This document shows positions 1-11,104 of a stretch of 64,000 nt of DNA, in pieces. The notes under the pieces were generated by a model that ran no database searches, was not told the origin of the DNA, and saw only the letters and a list, made by a program, of their open reading frames with translations. Within the stretch, counting starts at the first letter, position 1. Each line of letters begins with the position of its first letter. The stretch lies in the NCBI GenBank assembly GCA_950022295.1, contig OX465596.1, forward strand, positions 123,918,501-123,982,500. The letters run 5' to 3'. A program made the position numbers and the translations under genes. The stretch is from Bromus sterilis. Its lineage: Eukaryota; Streptophyta; Magnoliopsida; Poales; Poaceae.

Positions 1-3000
1 CCGACCTCTCAAGCCCCAGCCGCCTTGTCCGGCCGCTCCGTCGTCGTGGTCTACGTCGACAAGCTGAAGGAATCGGTCCCGGAGCCCCTACATCGTGCGC
101 TTCTCGCAGTTCCCCTCTCCTGCATCCGTTGCCGTCGCAGTCGCGATTCGCCGCCGTCGAGTCCCCACCGTGCCCGCTTAGCACACCATCAGGTTCCTGG
201 TGAGCTCCTCGTCCGTCGCCAACTCCTCGCGCCCTCTCTCTTTTGCTCTAACCCGATCCGCCATTGGCGTCGTGGGCTCGCCGCCGCGGGTGAGCTCGCA
301 ACCGTAGCTTGGAGTCCGCGTTTGGCGCGCGTGTGGGCCACCCCCCTTAAACCCCATTTAATTAAACCATATAACTGTTAATTAGTCCCTGTTAGGATGA
401 CAGAGGGGTCCCACTTGTAAGTAGTTAAAGAAAATGAATTTATAATAATAACAGTGTATGGCATGTGGGCCCTGGCATTTTTCTAATTAAACTAAAATGA
501 TTTATCACATGTGAGGCTGACCAGTGGGTCCCCTCTGTCAGTTTGACCAGTCAACTATGCTGTGGATAATGTTCTGTTAATAAATAAAAATAATTTAAAA
601 ATGATTTGGAAAATGATTTAAATTGCTTAAAACTTTAGAAAATCATAGAAAATAAACCGTACCTCAGATTCAAAACGATTATACATGAGAGTTGATCAGA
701 AAAATATAACGAATACGGATACGCTATCCGTATGTCTACCACACCCCCCTAACACACCGATCATCGACATTCCCCCCTCCGGGCTGTTTGTCGATAAATT
801 CCGGTACCGATAAAAAGTACCCGGATGAATTTATTCTGAACACGAAAGTTGTCCGGAATGGTTCAACTAACACGGATACACCCCCCTTATGTTTGTACGG
901 TACCCACGACACCTCCGGCTTCATCCTTCCCCCTTTGGTCGCCCTGTCCGGTAATCACCCGGAGCCGGTAGTTCATCCCCGGATGAATTCCCGCTCTGAG
1001 CCTGATACATCGTACTGCGTTAGAACACCGTTAACATTCCATCTATCATGTCATGCCTATGTTTGTATATTATTGCTGTGTATTTACTGTTTCCTTCCCC
1101 CCCCTTAATCTCCGGTAGACACTGCTGCTACCGCCGACTACACTGCTGCCGGGTACGACTACTTCGTCGACGACCCTGCCCCTACCGTCGAGCTTCCAGG
1201 CAAGCAGAGCCATTCTCTTCCCCAGATATCGCCTACCTTTCCGTATTTTCTTGCACTAGGGATTGTTACTGCTGCTGCTACGATTACAACCCTATTCAAT
1301 TGCATAGCCTGATTTTGTCGCCCCTTGATGTACCTTTCCTTTATCCTATGCTGCCTATTATTACCTATGCATATATTCAGCAGTGAGCCCTGCGCATTGT
1401 TAGCTAGGATTAGATAGCGGGTCGTGATCACTCAGGGGAGTGAACACGGATACAATATATACAACTGCACAGGTACGGTACAATGCAGACACCGCCAAAG
1501 GCCCCTATCTGGGTTATGCCTAGTCACCTCAAGTGTGAGCTATCAAGGAGTAACCCTTGTACTCCACTCGAGGCTGACTTTGTCTTACCGCCTTAGGGTC
1601 CTGAACAGCGGTTGTCCTTAAGGTAAGAAGTCGGGCGACCCAACGGTGCCCGCGAGAGGTATATCGTCGGGAACGACAGGGAGGGTACGACCGACGTTAC
1701 TGGCGTGCTTGGCCCCTGCTCGTATCTCGCGAGAGTTACCAAACCACGAAAGTCGAGCTCTACCAAGAGCACACGCGAGACAAGGTAAGGAGACGGTTCA
1801 CCTTGTTGGTAACCGCAGTGACTTGGTGGGACGACAGGGCAGGCACCGATGTACTGGTGGTCCTGACTGCTGTCGTTGACCGCGGGTCGGTTAAGTCGAG
1901 GCAACGATAACGGTTGTCGCGCAGGTTAATTAAAATACTAAATGGTTCGGCGGATGACTTGAGAGGCCCGTTGGTCTGTACGCACTACCTACACGTGGGA
2001 TTACGGTGTGGGCCCTCCGCGTCGTAGTTTGTCCGAAAGCTCTTCAGACGTCAGCAGTACTGCGGCCTGATCGCCGGGAAGTGGTCTTGTCTTTTGCTGC
2101 ATCAGGTGTGTTTGGATTTGCTTTTGCTTCACCGGCCAGACTCGCACCGTGCAGGAGCGTGCAAGGGTGAGGGACCTAGACCCCTTGGCGCATAGGATAT
2201 AGTCCGGCGGATGGCCTCTCTGTTGAGCCTAGGATGGGCTGCGTCGTGTCGGATAGCCTCGGTGGGGCGTTCCCTAACAAGGTTCACGCCACCCTGGAGA
2301 TCCGAGCGTGCAGGCTGAACAGTAGTGCACCCCTGCAGGGAGTTTAATCTATTCGAATAGCCGTGTCCACGGTAACAGGACGCTTTATGCTGAAGCTGGA
2401 TCTTACCACTAGAAACTATTATTATTAAACTGTATGGTTCCGGGTTTTCTTCCTCGCGGGGATGTCGAGGAGGTGAACTCGGAGGCATTATTATTTTTGT
2501 TAATAATTACAACTTATATTATACAATGTTGCAGCAACTTCTGCTTCGTTGTTACTTTATGCTTTATATGAACTGTTGGCTGATCCTTACCTCTTGCTGC
2601 AAGACATCGTCGGAAGATGCTAGTCTTCGATAGGCTTAGCTACTTACCCTTATTCTGATTTCTATCTTGCAGTCCACTATATACAGCCTCTTCTTTCCGT
2701 TGATACAATGCAAAATGCTTAGTAGCGGACGTAAGACTCGCGGGTATACTAGATACTCACCTTTGCTTTATTTCCCCTTTTTCGCTTTGCCTGATCGGCC
2801 GCTGCAGTCGACGTTGGAGCCCAGGAGCAGGAGTACCCCGGAGGAGGATACTACTACGTCGAGACCCCCGCTGACCAGGACCAGGAGTAGTTTCGGAGGC
2901 TCCCAGGCAGGAGGTCTTGCCTTTTCGATTTGTATCTCTGATGTTATTTGTGCTAGCCTTCTTAAGGCAAAACTTGACTAACTATGTCTGTACTCAGATA

Positions 3001-3178
3001 TTATGGTTTGTATGACTTATGTATTCGGGTCCGAGTGACCCCCCCTTTATTTTAACATATTGGTTTATCCTTTTGTGTTTAGTGTTGTGCTGTGATATTC
3101 TTACCGTGGCACCCTAATCTCAGTCGTGTACCCTGCGTGTATGATTACTGTACACGGATTGATTTTGGGGGCGTCACA
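1..3178 (+). mobile_element. Giant LTR (Sukkula/LARD-like), 3' part
   Basis: The block ends with GGGGGCGTCACA at 3178. It is an antisense match to the complete LTR at 44666-48975: they share the end sequence, the block around 2840-2985, the CCCTGCAGG and GAATAGCCGTGTCCACGG blocks at about 2330-2375, and the GGGTCC/GGGCCC-rich stretch near the start. The 5' end lies outside the window. It entered the coding sequence of the CACTA ORF2, which resumes at 3179. No protein-coding content is convincing. The family name rests on a remembered similarity to the terminus of barley Sukkula LTRs. Confidence 0.7.
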
Positions 3179-3244
3179 GATTTGAACCCTATGCATCTCC
3201 GGTGCAATCGACATACACTACTAGGAAAAAGCTTATAGGTAGAG

Positions 3245-3475
3245 GCTTAACAGTAGCACCCCTCTCCTGAGGGCGCTACTTGTAATTAGAAGTAGCTCCT
3301 TCTATGGGTGCCCGCTACTTCTAGGACTATCAGTAGCGCTTCTTACGTGCGCCCGCTACTACTAAAGGTGGTCGCCACCAAACCCACCTAACAAGCTGCA
3401 GTAGTAGCGCTTTACTGTAAAGCGCGCTACTACTAGTGCCGTAGCAGTAGCGCCCCCGACCTGTCGCCCGCTGTT
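3245..3475. repeat. CACTA-B 5' subterminal repeats
   Basis: Several inverted and direct copies of CAGTAGCGC / GCGCTACT lie in this stretch, separated by 15-30 bp. This is the usual arrangement of transposase-binding sites next to a CACTA terminus. The same motif fills 15290-15540, 7565-7770 and 17335-17525. Confidence 0.8.
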
Positions 3476-4336
3476 GTTAAAGTGGATCGCACATAACCGG
3501 CCTAACCCTCTCCTCTCTCGCACATTTCTCTCTCTCTCACTATCCTTCTCTTCTTCCCCCGCGTCGTCGCCCCGACCGCGCCGTCGCCCCGACCCTCCAC
3601 CGCCCCGACCATGTCGTCTCCCCGACCCGTCGTCGCCCCGACCGCGCCGTCTCCCCGACCTGCCGCCGCCCCGACCCGCCGTCCTCCAGTCACCGCCCTC
3701 CACTCGACACCGTCGCCATCGCCGCCATACACTCAACGCCGTCGCCGCCTCCGTCCCAGGTGAGATATCTCGCCTCCTCCCCACTCCCGCATCCACCTCT
3801 ACCTCATGCATTTTTAGGGTTTGAAAAATTTCTATTGCTATGAAAAATTGATATTGCTATGGATGCATTGTTAGGGTTCATATTATTGCTAGGGAAAAAA
3901 TATTATAACTTGAGCAGCACACAAGATCATTAGTGATCCTCCTCTAGTTTAAATATGTCTGTGTGGTGCTTGTGTAGTTTAAATTGTCCTTTTGTTAGCA
4001 TATTGAGTAATTAGGATCATTGTTTGCAGGGTTATTAGTGACCAATGTTTTTTCGGAATGTCAATTAATTTCCGTTCTGGCAAATTTCTGGCGCTCGATA
4101 TGTCCATTTTTTAGCAAATGTGATGCCAAAAATTTCCGTGGATTTTGGCGCGACTTGTGCTAGGAAAGTAGGACAAATCGAGTGCCCGGGATTTGTCGAA
4201 ACGGGAGTTAAATTTGTCGAAACGAAAATTTTGCCGGAAGTATTTTTGTCTTATTTTGTTAATTTGTTAGTTAGTATAAATTTTTCAGTCGTTCATTTTA
4301 ATGAAACTTTGTATATTAAATAAGTTCTCGGCAACG
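3476..4336 (+). other. CACTA-B leader and intron-like sequence
   Basis: A pyrimidine-rich leader (about 3500-3760, CCCCGACC repeats) ends at a good donor, CCCAG followed by GTGAGATAT near 3760. After this comes AT-rich sequence with a stretch near 4045-4180 that resembles 15970-16060 of CACTA-C (TTCCGTT..GGC motif). Long open frames here are low-complexity artefacts of the CCG/CCC repeats. I see no gene. Confidence 0.5.
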
Positions 4337-4654
4337 ATGCCTGGCCCGCATCCCCATCGTCGCCGCGTCGGAGAGCACCTTCTTGATGGGATGCGCGATG
4401 TCCGGGACTGGCACTGGGAGGTGATCTCCGAGGCGCGCCGCTTAGTGAGAAATCCAGGTCATGTCGTCGACCCAGATCTTCTTTGGTGGCGGTCGCGTGG
4501 GCCACAGTCAGTGTAGAGGCAGCCGGCCCCCGAGTGGATTGTACGCCGACGTGTCAGAGAGGAGGACGAGCACGTCCGTTTCTACTTGGTGGCGTTGGAC
4601 GCCGGGTCATGGAGGACCTGGAAAGTTCTTCAGGGATCTCACCCGAGCTACTAG
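4337..4654 (+). pseudogene. Unrecognised short gene or captured exon with one internal stop
   Basis: From the ATG at 4337 one frame runs 105 codons to a TAG at 4652, broken only by a TAG at 4514-4516 (codon 60). The predicted protein is basic at the start (PHPHRRR), then has an aromatic, charged middle (HWEVISEARRLV, DPDLLWWRSRGPQ) and, after the stop, PEWIVRRRVREEDEHV and WRTWKVLQG. Codon content is GC-rich, unlike the AT-rich flanks, which suggests real coding ancestry or capture. The residue at the stop was probably Trp. I do not recognise the family. It sits between the leader and the hairpin array of CACTA-B and may be the first gene of the element. Confidence 0.4.
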
Positions 4655-4919
4655 TTTGTGGTGGTTCCTTCTCTTTGGGTGGCCACCATCCGCACCCGAC
4701 GTTGTTTACTGTATTAGTCATGTATTATATGTATGAGTCTTATGATATATATGTATGACCAAGCACTACGCAAGTCACGTTGTTTACCGTTGTATTACTC
4801 GATATATATGCATGAGTGATATTATTGTTGCATTCGCTGATATTATTGTTCATCATTATTTTTCTTCTTTTTAGAATGTCGATGATTAAAATGCATTATT
4901 GTGACACTATGTGACGTTA

Positions 4920-4995
4920 GGGATGGGCCAATGATCCTTGTGATATGCACAAGTACAGAACTTGTGCATACTACTTGGGTCACTGGCTCCATCCC
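4920..4995 (+). other. Hairpin 1 of the CACTA-B array
   Basis: GGGATGG pairs with CCATCCC at the base. GCCAATGATCC then pairs with GGGTCACTGGC (one G-U, one A-C), and ATGCACAAG pairs with CTTGTGCAT around a 7-nt loop TACAGAA. The whole 76-nt foldback resembles a plant miRNA precursor in size and shape. Confidence 0.6.
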
Positions 4996-5084
4996 TGAAA
5001 TCACTTGTGTGTGTCCAATGTAAGTATGAGACAAAAACTGATATGACGATGATTATAACACTGTTGTGACACCATGTGACAGCA

Positions 5085-5160
5085 GGGATGGGTAAGCGAG
5101 CCTTGTGATATACACAAATACCAATCTTGTGCATCCTATTTGGCTCGCTTACGCCATCTC
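5085..5160 (+). other. Hairpin 2 of the CACTA-B array
   Basis: GGGATGG pairs with CCATCTC (one G-U). GTAAGCGAGCC pairs perfectly with GGCTCGCTTAC, with a single G bulge between the two stem segments, at the same place as the bulge in hairpins 1 and 3. The inner stem uses CACAA / TTGTG. Confidence 0.6.
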
Positions 5161-5271
5161 TGTAGTTGTTTGTGTGTGTTCAACCTAATTAAGTATGAGG
5201 CAAAAACCGATATGTGTGTTCCTTTTTAAGAATGCCGATTATTAAAACCATTGTGACACCATGTGACAGCA

Positions 5272-5347
5272 GGGATAGGTTAGCGAGCCTTGTGATATAC
5301 ACAAATACAAATCTTGTGCATCCTACTTGGCTCGCTAACGTCATCCA
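5272..5347 (+). other. Hairpin 3 of the CACTA-B array
   Basis: GTTAGCGAGCC pairs perfectly with GGCTCGCTAAC. Compared with hairpin 2, the A-T pair at the third position has become T-A on both arms, a compensatory double change. The basal segment (GGGATAG / TCATCCA) is weaker. Confidence 0.6.
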
Positions 5348-5479
5348 TGTAGTTGTTTGTGTGTGTTCAACCTAAGTATGATGCAAAAACCGATATGTTG
5401 CATTTTTATTCGAGTTCATCCCTTTTTCCTTTCGTTTTAAATGCCGATGATTAAAACCGTTCTGACACAATGTGACATC

Positions 5480-5561
5480 GGGGGACCGCTTGCAGCTACC
5501 CTTGTGATATGTACAAGTATGGAACTTGTGCATCCTACTTGGGTAGTTACCACGCTCCCCC
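5480..5561 (+). other. Hairpin 4 of the CACTA-B array
   Basis: GGGGGA pairs with TCCCCC, CTACCC with GGGTAG, and GTACAAG with CTTGTGC (one G-U) around the loop TATGGAA. The arm sequence differs from hairpins 1-3, yet both arms changed together, so the fold is kept while the sequence is not. Confidence 0.55.
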
Positions 5562-5789
5562 CTGATTCACTTATGTGTTCAATCTAAATATGAGGCACTG
5601 ATTGGGATTTTATCATCCCATATTCGTTTTTGTTAATTTTTTAGTTAGTATAAATTTTTCTGGGCAGAAGGAATGTAGTGACCTATGCTAGAATCATTTT
5701 CCTACTTTTAATCATTATTTTTGTTATTTGAGTTCATCTGTTTTTCCTTTTGTTTTAAATGCCTAATTTTTGAATTATGAACACAGAAA

Positions 5790-7208
5790 ATGGCTGACGA
5801 CGATAGAATCCCCGAGTGCGACTATTGTGGCTATGAATCGGGTCGGTGCGACAAGTTTCCAGAGTTGGATGGGGAGGAAGAAAGATACTTCTCCATCACG
5901 CTTAGGGAGGGCTTTGAATTTCAAACAGTATGGAACTTCTGCGACATCTTCTTATTTAAACATGCTTCACTTACTTTTTGTTTTGACGTGTATTTTATAT
6001 AATCAACTAGCACATCCCTTGCTACGCAAGACCTCATGTCTGCGACTTTGTCAAAATCGATGAGTGGCGTGAGAATGTCAAAAAAGATGTCAATATTAAG
6101 ACGAAAGATGGTATAACTATAAAGGTCGAGGTCTTTAATGAACCAAATAACACAAATTTTCATTGTCCAAATTGGTATGCACTATGCAAGGCATATGCAT
6201 TAGAGGATGATATGCAAATAACATTTGATCTTGGACTTTGTCGTCGAGATAGTCAAAGATTTCGAAATAAGGACATTTCGAAAGCTTGGGGGCTTTGGAA
6301 AGAAAGAAACAACAAACATTTCAGAAGCATCCCCCCTCTCTAGATTCTTGGGTTCAGAGATTCAAATCTGACTTCGACTTACTTAGATTTAGATCTAAAC
6401 TAGAGCTAGCTCCTTTCATCACATACCTTCTAAATTCCCTCTAGCTGCTACCCCCACCCCCTCTTCTCCTCTCCCCCCCCATGTAAATTTCCCACTTGTA
6501 AATTCTCTTGTAACCCCCCTGTTTTTAATATAAAGGCAGTGGGATTCCACCCCCACTGTCATAAACCTTTCAAAAAAAGGACATTTGGATGCTAGTGGAC
6601 GACATTAAGATGGTTCTATCTCCACGTGAGTTTCTTAAACAACTTTGACTTGTTTACTTCCTTATTTTCTTGCTTCCCAAGTTGACAACTTATTTATAAT
6701 TGTTAGTTTATCTCCAAGCTCCAAAAGAAGTTCGGAAGATGTTTGATAATACTTTTCATAATGGTGGCTTTGGCCTGACAATTGATGAACAAGATGATTT
6801 CATCAATGTTCTTAAAGGTGTTCCTTTGTTTGTGAACTTGAATAATATTGGCGAACCTTATACACCATATGTTCCATTTGTTTTCAAGTTGTTTCCAGGA
6901 CATGTAAAAGATAATATCATGGTAAGATTTTTTTACTATTCTATCATACTATTCCATTTTCAGAAATCTTTTGACCTAACATTAAGTATAATGTATTACT
7001 AAGTATTTTACTCGTATGTTTTCAACATAGAATCCCAGCATCATGTACGCCTAAGTGGATGCCTCCTCAAGGCGACCTTATAGTTGTTTCTGCACGGGCA
7101 TGGGATGTCCTCTTTGGCACTGTCTACTCCACTGAAGCTGGAGATGATGGATGCATAAGAATAAGAGGATGGAAAAGGATAGTGAATCGGATGAACATCA
7201 AACATTGA
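5790..7208 (+). pseudogene. B3-like DNA-binding protein gene carried by CACTA-B
   Basis: Spliced exons read 5790-5927, 6011-6625, 6717-6921 and 7031-7208, all with GT-AG borders. Exon 1 gives a 46-residue acidic start with a CxxC pair (PECDYCGYES). Exon 2 encodes IPCYARPHVCDFV, then VEVFNEPNNTNFHCPNWYAL and MQITFDLG, a pattern I associate with plant B3-like domains. Exons 3-4 look like a second such domain (VPFVFKLFPGHV, then PKWMPPQGDLIVV and GWKRIVNRM). The gene is damaged: a truncated LINE sits in exon 2, and exon 4 joins exon 3 one base out of frame. The B3 assignment is by recalled pattern, not a search. B3 proteins bind DNA in the nucleus; here it may serve the transposon or be captured cargo. 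Confidence 0.5.
6281..6578 (+). mobile_element. 5'-truncated LINE insertion
   Basis: The insert begins with coding sequence ending WGLWKERNNKHF, the typical last segment of plant LINE ORF2, followed by a stop, a pyrimidine-rich 3' UTR and a short A-run. It is flanked by a 12-bp near-perfect duplication, AAGGACATTTCG (6269-6280) and AAGGACATTTGG (6577-6588). It interrupts exon 2 of the B3-like gene. Confidence 0.8.
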
Positions 7209-7564
7209 GACAAGTTGTTCTCCATATTACATAATGGAATGTGGGTTGTCTTTTGGGTTTTTTTCATTTCACCTTGTGGTGGTGATCAATAGGTTTGTTC
7301 GTAGTTGTTATTAAACATCATGTTGTTGGATATTAGCGAAGTTAAACTAGGAAAAGTTGGCATTTGTGTTCGATATTAACCTTTGTGTTGGATATTATTA
7401 TCATGTGATAATATATATGAGATGATCGATTTAGACTATTGTCTGTGTATGAGATATTAAGGTGTGTATGTCTATAAATTGATGATACTATTGTGTGCAT
7501 TATACTATGAAACCTGTACAAAAAAATAGGAGAAAATAGGCATAAAAGGAAAAAAAATTGAAAA
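7209..7564 (+). other. 3' flank of the B3-like gene
   Basis: AT-rich sequence with TATATG and ATTATTATC runs, probably 3' UTR and element interior. No reading frame or structure stands out. Confidence 0.4.
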
Positions 7565-7780
7565 ATATTACTAGTAGCGCCTGACAGAGGCAGGCGCTGC
7601 CGCTATATCTATTAGCAGTGCCCAATCCAGGAGGTGCTACTGCTAACCCTATGTAACAGTAGTGGTTGCCAGTGCGCGCTGCTGCTACAAGTTAGCTGTA
7701 GCGTGCTATCAGTAGCGCGCTGTGGAGCACAACTTATAAGCCAAAATGGGGCGCTACTACTAGACTTTCTCCTAGTAGTG
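7565..7780. repeat. CACTA-B 3' subterminal repeats and terminus
   Basis: Dense AGTAGCGC / GCGCTACT copies lead to the terminal CTCCTAGTAGTG. The order of motifs (CTACAAGTTAG, TAGCGTGCTA, AAGCCAAAA) is almost the same as in the CACTA-C end at 17335-17540. Confidence 0.85.
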
Positions 7781-9553
7781 ATATTGTGCATAATTCGATT
7801 TTGTGGTTGAAGGATTTTACCTTTGGCAACATCCTTCAACTCGCCGTCCACGACTTCTAATAGAATGCATGGATTGTCCTCCTGCGAAAGAGATATATGC
7901 ATGTAGGGAATCAGAGAGATTCCACTAAAAAAGGCAAGGAGATGAAGTCCTCGTTTGAGTTGTAGAAGCTTATAGGTACCTTGAGGGCGTCGAGGTTGGG
8001 CAATGAAGAGACCCCGCCGATGACGGCGGGCATGCAAGAGACGGAGGGCGCGCTGCCTCCTGTGGCATTGGTCGCCCTATTTTTGCTGCCGCCGGGTGCA
8101 TTATTATTATGCCCCGGTTGCTCGATCGTGGCTGGAGGAGTTACCATCATGTCCGGCGCCGCCGCCGCGGTGTTGGCGACCAGAGTCACCAATAAGCCAG
8201 GAATCGGTGCGGTAGCCACCAATACGGCGGGAGTCGGGACTGCAGGCGCCGTGGTGCCGGAGTTTCTGCCGACCATGCTGGGGACCGGTATGGGCCCTTG
8301 TCCACCACGCGCTTGCCAATTCGCGAGTGACTGCATCATATCTGGAAGGAGGGCGTTCATCTTCTTTGCCACTTTGTCTTGGACAAGATGCGGAAGCATG
8401 TTCACCTTCTCCTCCTGTCCATGAACATAAGAGGCGTCTTCTTCGGTCCTTCTCACCTTGCGCCCCCTCGAACCAGACTTCTTCGCCGGTTTTCCATAAT
8501 ATTCGGACCAATTTAGGTCCGCACCAAAGCCGACCAAATGGTCGGCTGACGATGGCTTGGTCGTCACGTCATCAACCTTCCTGACCTTGTTCAAAGCTCT
8601 GTTAAAGGCGTTGTCCCACGGGCCGGCCGGCGTAACCGACGACTCCTGCAACGAGGAGATTTTCATTTCCGCTTGCTGCAGAAAGAATGTGAAACATTAA
8701 GAAATTTGGAACTTCACTATAGAATTCAATCGACAAGGTCGCGTGGTAAACTACTTACCACGGCAGTCGTAAACTCCTGAAACTTAGGACCGATAACTAT
8801 TTTCGAGGTTGCTTTGTCCTTATAGCTCCGGGACCTCACAAAGAATTCAGTCTGCGGATCACCTTTGTATTGCTCGAAGGGGTTAGGTATGCCCGCAGCG
8901 GCGTACTCGGCATCCTCCTTGTCCCATTTAGGCTTGGAACTTCTGTAACCACCGGCTCCGAGATGGTGGTTACTTATGACCTGCGACCGCATTGCCTTGC
9001 CCTTTTCACTCGCGTCCTTGGCTGGCTCGGACTCACACCTAGCCTTGAAAAGGTTGTAGGTAGCTTCGTCGATCAATGGCTCTTTCTCCTTCAGATCGTC
9101 CCAGGTTTTGTTCTTTTTAATAATTTCCTCCTTCACCCGAGTTTTCCGACTGGACAAGGCCTTGCTCATCTTCCTGAGGACCCATGTGTTTACTTTTTTC
9201 CCTTTGAGTTTGGTGTTATTGTACGGCTCCGGGAAATTGTATCGTCCGTGCAGCTTGTTGATATGAAGCTGACAATAATGAATATTCTCATGACTCCTGA
9301 GGTTAATCGTGGTGATCAGCACGGTGTTGCGGAGGATCGCCGCGACTTGACGGCCATACCCTTCCGAAAAACGTTCAGGCTGTTTAGGAATCCCAACGGC
9401 GGTCACTACAGTAAACTCTTGCCTGATGGTGCCGACTTTGGTCGGTTTCCGATTCCTCTTCTTCGACTGGGTACGATCTGTGTTGGAGTCACCGGTCCCA
9501 TCATCCTCGCCGGTGTTCTTCTCGCCGTCGGTCATACCGGGCGCCTCCTCCAT

Positions 9554-11104
9554 GTCATCATCCGATGAGTCGGACTCCGACTCTATCTCCTCCTCATACT
9601 CCTCCTCGCCCGGACGTACTTCCTCTTCTCTGTGCTCATCGACCTCCTCTTGGGATTATTCCCAAAATTTCTTCCTTTTTTCCCCGCTGAGAAGAAGGAC
9701 CGGCGTCGGCTCCGGTCGACATGTTTGCACTAGTACAATATTAATAAATCCAACTACTTAATTAATTAGCACAATAAATAAATGCAACTACTCTCATGTT
9801 AAAAAATAGCAACGGTACGTCATGCACGAATTCACGGAAAAATTCGGCATGACCTTTGCTTTTTTTCTTAACATGAGAGTGCCCATTTCTCAACCGAAAC
9901 AGAAGTTAATCAACATTTCGGGAGAAAGGGGATAATGAGAGTCCCTGCAAAACATATAGAATAACATGTATGTGACAATAACCAGCAACATAGCATTTGT
10001 TCTTATCAGATTTCATAACCAGAGTCACCAAATATCAAGTAAAACAGTGGATTGATATATGCTTAACAGGATCTATATGACAAGTGCTGGATTTGTAGGA
10101 TGATGCAAACCAAATGTGTAAGAAAAAATATTAATAAGAACATATGCTATGCTTTCTAAGCAATATGGCAGCAAGCAACACAAATATTTATGGCCAAAGT
10201 GGAAAGTTAGACACCCAAACCATGTCCTATATTTTGAAATGTAAGGAATACTACTACAAAGAACAAGAGAAGCTAGTTGCTTTTTAAAATTTACAGATAA
10301 AAGGAAAATGTAGCTGCATTTTATAATTTATTCAAAAAGTTCTCAAGTCATACATGGGACTTTGCAAAATATGCAAGAGTAATTTATGGGAACTGGAGTA
10401 GAACAACATATATTTGATGCAGCTGGATTTAAACCTATGTTCTATTTGCAATGCCTAGTGAAGTGGTTAAGAATGCAAAAAAATCCTTTCCTAACCACTA
10501 GGTCTTGTCTATATGCAACAAAAATGGACCATGTGTCTAGTGGCACACACCAGGCTCCATCACAAACAGAATCGAAGATGGCCATGCCATGCTTGGGAAT
10601 AGCAAAAAGTGACATGGAGTCATGGACCAATATGGTGGCATTGCCATTGACATGTGTGGCTGGCATCTAGACATCACACACTTCATTTGAAAAACTACCC
10701 TTCACACTAAAAATATTGTACCAAGAAAGATAGCACATAGATATATATTTAAGTGTCAATATAACTCCTATAGTCCTATCAATGGTTAACACTGCCCCAA
10801 TGCCATTTTATTACTTTGCACTATGCATCTATAGCCAGCAGATCACTCCAGGTATGTTGAGTGCCTGAATTTTCATTGGTACTAGCAGAAAAATGATCAT
10901 ATGCTTAAGGTCATCAGAATCTTTATCCAAGCCACTAAAATTACAATATTGATCAGAAAAACTGTTGTAAACAAGTTGTAAACCAATTCGATCATGGTGC
11001 TCTGATAAGATGCTGCAAGAAGATGTTGTAAACCCATATTGAATCGATCTAGTGCACCGGTGTTCATGGAATCCATGCAACAGTTGAACTAGTTCCAATA
11101 CGAA
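9554..11104. other. CACTA-A interior upstream of ORF2
   Basis: On the minus strand this is the region before ORF2. About 9554-9700 still reads as acidic coding sequence (EEE/DDD-rich) but with a stop. 9760-11100 is AT-rich and holds only short chance frames on both strands. It is probably intron or promoter of ORF2. I see no further gene. Confidence 0.4.

Larger units (their letters stand above)
4862..5620 (+). repeat. Four tandem units of 165-208 bp, each with a foldback
   Basis: Each unit carries the same landmarks in order: a T-rich run and ATGCCGATGATTAAAA, then GTGACACCATGTGACAGCAGGG, a 76-83 nt foldback, and TTGTGTGTGTTCAA..AAGTATGAGGCAAAAACC. Unit starts drift (hairpins at 4920, 5085, 5272, 5480), so the array is old and diverging, but the foldback is kept in every unit. 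Confidence 0.85.
3216..7780 (+). mobile_element. CACTA element B (non-autonomous, carries a B3-like gene and a hairpin array)
   Basis: The element starts CACTACTAGGAAAAAG at 3216 and ends CTCCTAGTAGTG at 7780, flanked by the 3-bp duplication ATA (3213-3215 and 7781-7783). Joining the flanks restores the ORF2 sequence of CACTA-A, as judged against the intact stretch near 53070-53120. Both ends carry GTAGCGC / GCGCTAC subterminal repeats. No TNP2 sequence is present, so it must be mobilised in trans. The interior holds a leader, a short unknown reading frame, four tandem hairpins and a B3-like gene. The termini match CACTA-C closely. Confidence 0.92.
3179..9553 (-). pseudogene. CACTA ORF2 (Ulp1-like partner protein), N-terminal part, interrupted
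   Basis: Second gene of CACTA-A. Exons on the minus strand are about 9553-8759, 8675-7980, then 7881-7781 continued at 3215-3179. Introns have GT-AG borders (donor GTAAGTAG at 8758; acceptor CTGCAG before 8675; donor GTACC at 7979; acceptor GCAG before 7881). The protein begins acidic and basic (residues 1-60), then has a conserved block WDKEDAEYAAAGIPNPF and a Pro/Ala-rich linker; it matches the plus-strand copy at 51896-54880 exon by exon. CACTA-B interrupts the third coding exon with an ATA duplication, and the giant LTR removes the rest. A stop lies in frame just upstream of the chosen ATG at 9553. The role of such proteins in transposition is not established. Confidence 0.75.

Noticed and set aside
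3362..3824. Long overlapping frames on both strands in the leader of CACTA-B
   Set aside because: They follow CCCCGACC/CGCCGT simple repeats and have no domain; the region reads as a leader ending at a splice donor.
7981..8424. Plus-strand 147-codon frame opposite ORF2
   Set aside because: It is the antisense shadow of the Pro/Ala-rich linker of the minus-strand ORF2; the same shadow appears opposite the plus-strand copy.
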